64,000 nucleotides of DNA from Fasciola hepatica (taxonomy: Eukaryota > Platyhelminthes > Trematoda > Plagiorchiida > Fasciolidae). Positions 57,790 through 64,000 of this stretch are shown one piece after another; the stretch's first letter is position 1; each line of letters begins with the position of its first letter. The position numbers and the translations under genes are program-made. The stretch spans positions 5,220,501 to 5,284,500 of the forward strand of contig CANUEZ040000165.1 of the NCBI GenBank assembly GCA_948099385.1. The letters are read 5' to 3'. Under the pieces are notes generated by a model that made no database searches, had not been told where the DNA came from, and worked only from the letters and a program-made list of their open reading frames with translations.

Positions 57790-58194
57790 TCAGTCAGTCA
57801 GTCAGTCAGTCAGTCAGTCAGTCAGTCAGTCAGTCAGTCAGTCAGTCAGTCAGTCAGTCAGTCAGTCAGTCAGTCAGTCAGTCAGTCAGTCAGTCAGTCA
57901 GTCAGTCAGTCAGTCAGTCAGTCAGTCAGTCAGTCAGTCAGTCAGTCAGTCAGTCAGTCAGTCAGTCAGTCAGTCAGTCAGTCAGTCAGTCAGTCAGTCA
58001 GTCAGTCAGTCAGTCAGTCAGTCAGTCAGTCAGTCAGTCAGTCAGTCAGTCAGTCAGTCAGTCAGTCAGTCAGTCAGTCAGTCAGTCAGTCAGTCAGTCA
58101 GTCAGTCAGTCAGTCAGTCAGTCAGTCAGTCAGTCAGTCAGTCAGTCAGTCAGTCAGTCAGTCAGTCAGTCAGTCAGTCAGTCAGTCAGTCAGT
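57790..58194. repeat. (TCAG)n tetranucleotide array, about 101 units, uninterrupted
   Basis: From 57790 to 58194 the sequence is a pure TCAG repeat without a visible interruption. It is open in more than one plus-strand frame (poly-Ser-Val-Ser-Gln), so the two roughly 195-codon frames across it are repeat artefacts. Confidence 0.99.
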
Positions 58195-58199
58195 GTGCA

Positions 58200-59885
58200 G
58201 CTTACCTGGAGAGCTTTTCGACTTGGAGAGGAAAGATAGTGCAATCTTACGGAAGTGAACATATCCATGGTAAATAAAATTTGCTGACTTACTGGTGATG
58301 AGAACAATTCACCTCTCAATCAGTTATTTAAGAGCGGTCCCATCAATAATACTGAAAATGTTCTTTGGTTTGCTTCGTAACCACTTGGCACAAGGTCAAT
58401 CAAACTTAACCTTCCTTTTCCCGTCTGCTTTCAGGCGGTTCAAGGAGAGTGATTGTCATGGCCCGAGGTACGCGCAATTTGACCTCGCTGATTTCGCTTT
58501 GCTATTACACAACTAAATCAGCTTGCGTACGCGTGTGTGCGCGTGTGTCGATCTGTCCGAAGAAGCAGTATTATTATTGTTATTGCTCTATGACTCTGCG
58601 CACCCTGGTTTGAAGAACTTCGTCCGTTTCCAACCCGCTGCCTTTAGAATGGTTGCCTTTCATCAGTCTACATTTAGTTGACAATCTCCACCCCCAATCT
58701 GATGTGCTGACAAGAGGCCAGATAGAGAAAGCCACGGTAACCAACAGGTGCACTTGATTTCGACGCACAAACCAAGTTAGTTGGACTGTGCACAAACGTA
58801 AGTGAAACGCTGGTCATGGTTTGTTGGTAATCTCATTTAGCCCCACCCCCCAAAGCCATCTGCTTAGGCTTATCGACTCTCATTTATGTCAGAAACTTCA
58901 GTCTTGCTGAGCTAACAGTTGCACTGGACCGTAAAGCAGCATCCGTAGGCCAGCTCGTTTACCTTCGTGCCGCCCATGCAACTCACGTGTATTCACTGAC
59001 AGTGACTTATGCCTGGTAGCCCAGCGATACCCCCGACATAAAGACAGGCCCCTATCCAACCAACCATACACGTATACACGCACCAGTAAGCTATAACGTA
59101 CAGACTTCCTGAGCTTCCAGATTGACACTATCATGGCGTCACATCTTCGTAGGTCAACAGCGTCAGCAACCCTATCGTCCCCATCGACACTACCATCTTT
59201 CCGGCTTGCTTGATTTTCCCCGTCTTCTTCATGGATGAGATGATACTGGTCTTACTTAATCACCGCCATGTGGTGCAAGCCCTTCGGACTTCTCCATTAT
59301 TTCTCTCTCCGAGACGACTGTTTCATTACTTCGAGGGTACACTCGTCCTTCTCTAGTAGTCAAGATTGTATTAGGCTGACAGACAACGGTCATCATTTTT
59401 CTTCCGAACAAGTGAAGGGATGAGATTAGTCCCATTGGTCGTGCTGATCTAGTCTGGAAGATAATATCAGTCTGGGTTGCTAATTCCACCTCAAACCATC
59501 CATCGAAGCAACCATTCACGTGTTCGCAGTCCTCTGCTGTGTGCGTATGCTTGTCAGAGGGGTGAGCCGAACCGGAGGGACCTGTGTGAGTTTGCCGTGG
59601 TAGGTTGGTCTGAATTCGTTGAAAGTGGGTGGGGTGGAGGTGGGATTGTGTCCAACTTCAAGGTGTGGTGGGAGGGTCATAAGCCCCCCCCCCCCCTTTC
59701 AAAACACCAAGGGGACTTCAGAGGCGACTCCCAAGGAATATATTCCCAAATACAGTCTGCTTTAGAATCGTCCGCTCCAGAACAGGATTGCCGAATGGAT
59801 TATGGATTTATATTTGGGATAAGCTGATCTGAACATCCAAAGTCCCATCAGCGTGAAATGTAAACAGCTGGTCTTATATTTTTGT
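58200..59885. other. No recognised gene; comparatively GC-rich stretch
   Basis: The stretch contains a short TG/CG-rich patch (58520-58550) and a poly-C run near 59687-59697. Frames of up to 116 codons occur but show no family signature. It may be an untranslated part of a retroelement; no second copy was found. Confidence 0.35.
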
Positions 59886-59889
59886 TATG

Positions 59890-60305
59890 AACAGTATGGC
59901 AATGTGTCCGGATGACAGGACAAAATCTCCCCGAAAGCACACGACCGGTTCCGCGGTTATTGCTGCTCATCAGGTATGCGTACCCGGTACTCTTCCGTCC
60001 AATCATCCTTATAATTGAGCCCTCCACAGTTGGTTTACGGCTGTAATCTCATTTGAATCGAATGGAGTATGCATGGAAGGGGAGTTCATTTTTAGAATCA
60101 CACGGTGATTCTTCCGAAGTTTATTCATCGGTTAACATGGTTAACCTTCAGAACGAGGACACATGATCCCAAGTATGGATTTTCGATATAAGCATTATAG
60201 CATGGCATCTGGATGACAGGACAAAATTTTCCCGGAAGCACACGACCGGTTTCGCCGTTATTGCCGCTCACCAGGTATGCGTACCCGGTACTCTTCCGCG
60301 TACAA
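59890..60305 (+). repeat. Family B repeat, tandem dimer with 301-bp period
   Basis: The box gatgacaggacaaaat occurs at 59911 and again at 60212. Each occurrence is followed by ggaagcacacgaccggtt (or its variant), ttattgc-gctca and tatgcgtacccggtactctt. One complete unit plus about 95 bp of a second is present. The unit contains a near-palindrome (agaatcacacggtgattct) and ggttaacatggttaacc. The second copy ends at 60300. Confidence 0.92.
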
Positions 60306-60350
60306 CGGAGAAATGAGTGAAATGAGTGCCTTTCACGACCAGTTCTTCAG

Positions 60351-60393
60351 TTTGTTTGTTTGTTTGTTTGTTTGTTTGTGTGTGTGTGTGTGT
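60351..60393. repeat. (TTTG)n followed by (TG)n microsatellite
   Basis: About seven TTTG units pass into a TG run, 50 bp after the truncated family B unit. Confidence 0.95.
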
Positions 60394-60399
60394 ATGTAT

Positions 60400-61050
60400 G
60401 AGTGGACGGGTTTGCATGCGGGTGCACTTGTGTGTGTGTGTTACTATCGTCATACAGCACATGCACGCATCTGGCGTAGGAGTTGACGGAATAATGAATT
60501 TTGAGAAAATAGTGGGGTCCATTTTTGGAACAGAATTTATCAGACATTGTTATCGAGCCGAAAAGGATTCAGTTGAATTAGTGTGGCTGAACCGTGGCAC
60601 TGAAAAATGTCAGCAGTGTCATCCAAGATAAAGTGTTACGTCAAGATGATCGTGTCGTTCAACTGGACCGAGGACAAGGACAGTTGAATTCCAACCTACT
60701 CAGAAATTCGGACCTTATATCAGGACACTCATAGAAGAACGACATGCTGGACGGAGGTGCGGAAGAAGCGACAAACTTATTACTCATTGTTCTTCAGTAA
60801 TTGACGCGTGGTGTACATCAAATGGCAAACTACCTTGATTGAGAGCATCGGCTTGTGGAAAATTTTCTGATTAACACGATGATTTTAATTTTTTTTCGCC
60901 GTGTACTCATTTTTGGGGTTTACTTGAAAACAGTGGAAAAAAACAATTCCACGCAAAACCACGTTATTTTATGGGGCAAATTCTGCGATCAAAGCGCTTC
61001 TTGACCGGAATCACGCCGCTTTACACCAACAGGTTCTGTGCGAGGTAGCT
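60400..61050. other. No recognised feature
   Basis: Short readings such as SDKLITHCSSVIDAW near 60760-60810 (+) are suggestive of eroded coding sequence but are not recognised. Confidence 0.3.
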
Positions 61051-61054
61051 TGCC

Positions 61055-61297
61055 ATGGCTGTGAAAGATTCTGCCGGGTCATCCCTTTGCCCTAATGCAA
61101 TGAAATATTTCACAATCAAGGAAATTGGAGAATTCGTTTGGGATTACTGTACCAACACGCACTTCAAGATCGATCTAAGATTGTGGTTTGTTTTGCTAAA
61201 AAATGATAACCTTGAGAAGTGGGTATCAAAAAACACTTGCTTCTCAATCTTAGTTGGTATCCGAGACACATTTACTAGATTTCGGGCGTCCACCTAG
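61055..61297 (+). CDS. Unrecognised 80-codon open frame with a strong start context
   Basis: An ATG in gccatggct context opens MAVKDSAGSSLCPNAMKYFT, then IKEIGEFVWDYCTN and LRLWFVLLKNDNLEKWVSKN, and closes at a TAG. The sequence has protein-like composition and a possible short helix. I recognise no family, and no splice or poly(A) evidence was found, so this may be a fragment of an unrecognised element. Confidence 0.2.
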   Translation: MAVKDSAGSSLCPNAMKYFTIKEIGEFVWDYCTNTHFKIDLRLWFVLLKNDNLEKWVSKNTCFSILVGIRDTFTRFRAST

Positions 61298-61299
61298 TT

Positions 61300-62390
61300 A
61301 GTAATGTCATTTTTTTGAACTCAACTTAATGTGACACCTGCTTTTTGGCACTGAAAAGAGAGTGAACTACTTCCCGTCTGTAAGCCAATGGTACGTAGCT
61401 TGAGAGTTGTAAGTAACATCCGGTACAAGTAGTTTTTGCTCCGATCTTGAGATGTTACACTCCCTCCGAGTGTAAACCTTAGACAAGAGGAATATCCAAC
61501 GGGTGATTAGGGTAATCTCCCCTGAGATATATGAAAACATTTTGAAATTTGGTTCACGCAGAGCAATAAATATTTACGAGGAAGACTTATCGGCTCACTG
61601 CACTCGGGCTGGATCTGGAAATAGCGTTTTAGTTCCTCTCTCCGTTCTCCAGAAGAACGAGGTGTTCTGTTTTGCGGCTGGTTCCTGGAAAAACGGATTA
61701 TGTTAACTGATCATGTAAATTAAAAAAAACTGCTTACTCTTATGCTCTTTCACACAACGCACAAGGTTCAGCAAGTTGAAGCATGTTGTCAAGTTACCGG
61801 ATTTGTTGCACACATACTCACTCACAGCTATCTATAGCTGCACATATATTCTCCTTTGCCGAGTACCATATACGTAGATGCCTGAAGTGATATACCGAAG
61901 AGAAATTTCTTCGTGTTACAATCTTTTTCATGTTCACTTTTTACTAATAATTTATTCTGTATGTGTCTCGGCAACAACACAAGTTCGACTGTGACAAATG
62001 AAACAGATGTAGACCGAAACATTTGAAAATAAGGCTGAGAACAACAAACGGCAGCAATCCTGAGCAGGTACACACGCGAGACCCAACTGTGAATCACTTT
62101 CGGTCACCAGAGTGATACTGGCCTTCTAGTACTTTTGAAAATCGGTGTTGGTAGTAGCTCAGCTTGGTGTTTTTCGACGGCTTCTGATTGCTTAGTCTGG
62201 TGCTGAGATCGCAAACGTCTCAACATCGGTCGGGGTGACCTGCGAACTGATGATGTTATCTCGACTGATGATGAAACGCCTAAGGCTTAAAAGTCAAGCT
62301 CAGTGATTAGCAGCCATTGAAATACTTTGAGATCTTGTCTTTTCCACACCTAAATCTTCAGTCTCCTCAGTTTTAATAACCTTGTTTGTT
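61300..62390. other. No recognised feature
   Basis: No recognisable exon, element or repeat copy. Confidence 0.4.
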
Positions 62391-62394
62391 TCAG

Positions 62395-62521
62395 TTTTGA
62401 TGGCGATTCGGATGATGATGACAATGTCCCGGATGAGTTGGATGACAACAGTATGCTGCTGATTGGCAAAATAGTGATTTTACAGGCAGAACATCGATGC
62501 AGATACCGTAGTTCATCATGA
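62395..62521 (+). CDS. Candidate exon with acidic sequence, unrecognised gene
   Basis: It follows a strong acceptor (accttgtttgtttcag, ending 62394). A 41-codon segment in the frame of base 62396 reads FDGDSDDDDNVPDELDD, then MLLIGKIVILQAEHRCRY, and a TGA at 62519-62521. The acidic DDDD run and the polypyrimidine acceptor fit a real exon. No family is recognised and no poly(A) hexamer follows closely. Confidence 0.3.
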
Positions 62522-62524
62522 ACA

Positions 62525-63745
62525 GAACTTTGAACTCATAGGTAATAGTACGTCATGTCTCACCAAATTCTCGATCTTATTTGTAGAATAAGCAACGAAT
62601 TTTGTATCGGCTCATTAGGATTCGTTAGAATTTGTTACCAGAAGGTGACAGTCATTCCACTAACATCTGGCGTGGATGCAAAGACGTCCGAAGTGTGGAA
62701 CTGGAGTTCCTCAGAACTTGTTGTACCTTCATCACGGAGCATCAATATTATGCTCTTTTTCATTCAATAACATTAGTAACCGATTTTCTCTGTGGGACTC
62801 GAACATGCGTATGGGAGCTGTCCGCGTTTTAGTGATTTGTGGACTCTGTTGTCTTCGCCACGAAACCACAACAGGCACGAGTTTGTGTTTCTCAGGGGTC
62901 GATAAGTATTTCCATTTGTACGAACTCAACATTTTAGAGTCTACCCAAGCAAAATTCTTCATTATTTGAGACAATAGCTCCTCTGACGTCGGTTCTTCTG
63001 AGAGGCTCCCGCCATAATTGAGCACGTCACATGGATTGTCTGTAAGTTATCATATTTTCAGGAAGATAATTCAAGTAAACGTACGATACTCTCGTGGAAA
63101 CTGTCAATTTGATTTCGTGTAGTAGGAGTTTGCTAAGAAGAAGGGGATTTTTTTTGCAGAACGTGTTGCCGAAAGGCATCACCATTGCCAAGCAGGGAAA
63201 ACTTCCTCCAGTTAAACCAAGCTCATATCACTAATTATCACGGTCTAGAACTAAAGAGGTCCAGTAAAAATTGTGACCTTACTCGTTGTTTATGTGGTAG
63301 GATATTTGCACATTATCGTCAGAGCAAATAATGCTACAGCTGCAACCGGAAACAGACCACACTTTTCATGAACTGTGCTGTTCTGTAGTCCATACTTGCA
63401 TTATTATAACGTAAAAAAGGGAATCACAGAAGAAGACCAAATAGAAGATGGGCAAAATAACTCTAAACCAGGGATTAAGTGCCCCTCTACATTTGTACGG
63501 GATTCCTGAAAACCACTAATCATTATGCTGAAATTCCAAATACATTTTCTTCACTAGACCTGTACATCATGCTGGTTTTATCCCTCCGGTAATGGAGGTG
63601 CAAAGCAAATATGTTTTGAATACACAAATGAGTATCAAGCGCCTTTCACGGGAATAGATTGTAAACAACTTCACGTAGATTTATTATTTATTGTTGTTCA
63701 TAATTTATCCAGCTAACTTTTCGAGTGTCTGAAATTCGATACACA
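62525..63745. other. No recognised feature
   Basis: Overlapping frames of 66-97 codons occur on both strands at 62555-63025 (for example SEEPTSEELLSQIMKNFAW on the minus strand). None is identifiable. Confidence 0.35.
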
Positions 63746-63750
63746 GATCT

Positions 63751-63830
63751 TTAGTGGTCAAACGGTCAACTCAGGGGAATAATGACCTTTAAATTGCGGG
63801 TTCACACCTCGTTGTTGCCGCTCAGCCTCT
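63751..63830 (+). repeat. tRNA-derived SINE head
   Basis: ttagtggtcaaacggtcaac (A-box region) and gcgggttcacacctcg (B box region) lie in tRNA-like spacing. It resembles the heads at 40625 and 48666. Confidence 0.6.
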
Positions 63831-64000
63831 CTGCCATCAGCTCCCGATGGACTCCGTCCACAGGTGTATCATCATTAAACGCAAAATGTAAAGATGTAAA
63901 CAGGATTTCGATGGACACTGCATTGTTGACTGCTGGCTGCCTTCCACTTCTAAATTGTTTTTACAAACAAAAGAGAAAACAAAACAGCTACGGAAACTGC

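Noticed and set aside
57646..58258. Two long plus-strand frames (about 195 codons) rich in Ser-Val-Ser-Gln
   Set aside because: They are produced by the TCAG array, whose period of four leaves several frames open; there is no independent coding evidence.

Overview
The window looks like nuclear DNA of a flatworm, most likely a digenean trematode (fluke). It is dominated by decayed retroelements of families common in fluke genomes: RTE-type and Jockey/CR1-type LINEs, Penelope-like elements with a GIY-YIG domain, BEL/Pao and Ty3/Gypsy LTR elements. It also has many tRNA-derived SINE-like copies, long microsatellites and very sparse host exons separated by kilobases of intron. I see no bacterial operons, CRISPR arrays, phage genes, rRNA genes or intact tRNA genes. 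The species call is inference from element content and architecture, not from a database search.

Region 1-6.9 kb holds the best-supported host gene. Its last two coding exons (1184-1278 and 6538-6798, + strand) encode the C-terminal peptidase-M41 helical segment of a mitochondrial m-AAA protease subunit, closest in my reading to paraplegin (SPG7). An AATAAA signal lies at 6890. The 5.26 kb intron between them is packed with retroelements: BEL/Pao gag and integrase remnants (+), a BEL/Pao pol (-), and a Penelope-like element (+) sitting between that pol and its gag. A Jockey/CR1-type LINE lies upstream of the penultimate exon.

Region 7-29 kb is non-coding or intronic with more relics: an RTE endonuclease fragment, a Gypsy gag, a second Penelope-like element abutting an inverted copy of its own 3' end, RTE 3' ends at 13.1-13.8 and 27.4-28.3 kb, a CR1-like LINE at 21.1-21.6 kb, a 91-bp near-perfect palindrome at 20.65 kb, and large microsatellites. 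Region 29-50 kb has long stretches with nothing recognisable, a third Penelope-like element (35.5-36.7 kb), a 442-bp solo LTR with a TATA box (38.37-38.81 kb), and many SINE heads.

Region 50-64 kb has a candidate terminal exon with a poly(A) signal (50.0-50.3 kb), another RTE LINE, a pogo/Tigger-type transposase remnant (56.35-57.07 kb), an uninterrupted 405-bp TCAG tetranucleotide array (57.8-58.2 kb) and a tandem dimer of a roughly 301-bp repeat, monomers of which are scattered through the window.

Apart from the m-AAA protease exons, host coding content is uncertain. Several open frames with splice-like or poly(A)-like context are listed at low confidence. I found no convincing evidence of a new gene system. 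The most unusual signals are structural: inverted element arrangements, the palindrome, the pure TCAG array, and the two repeat families (SINE and 301-bp) reconstructed here by comparing copies within the window.
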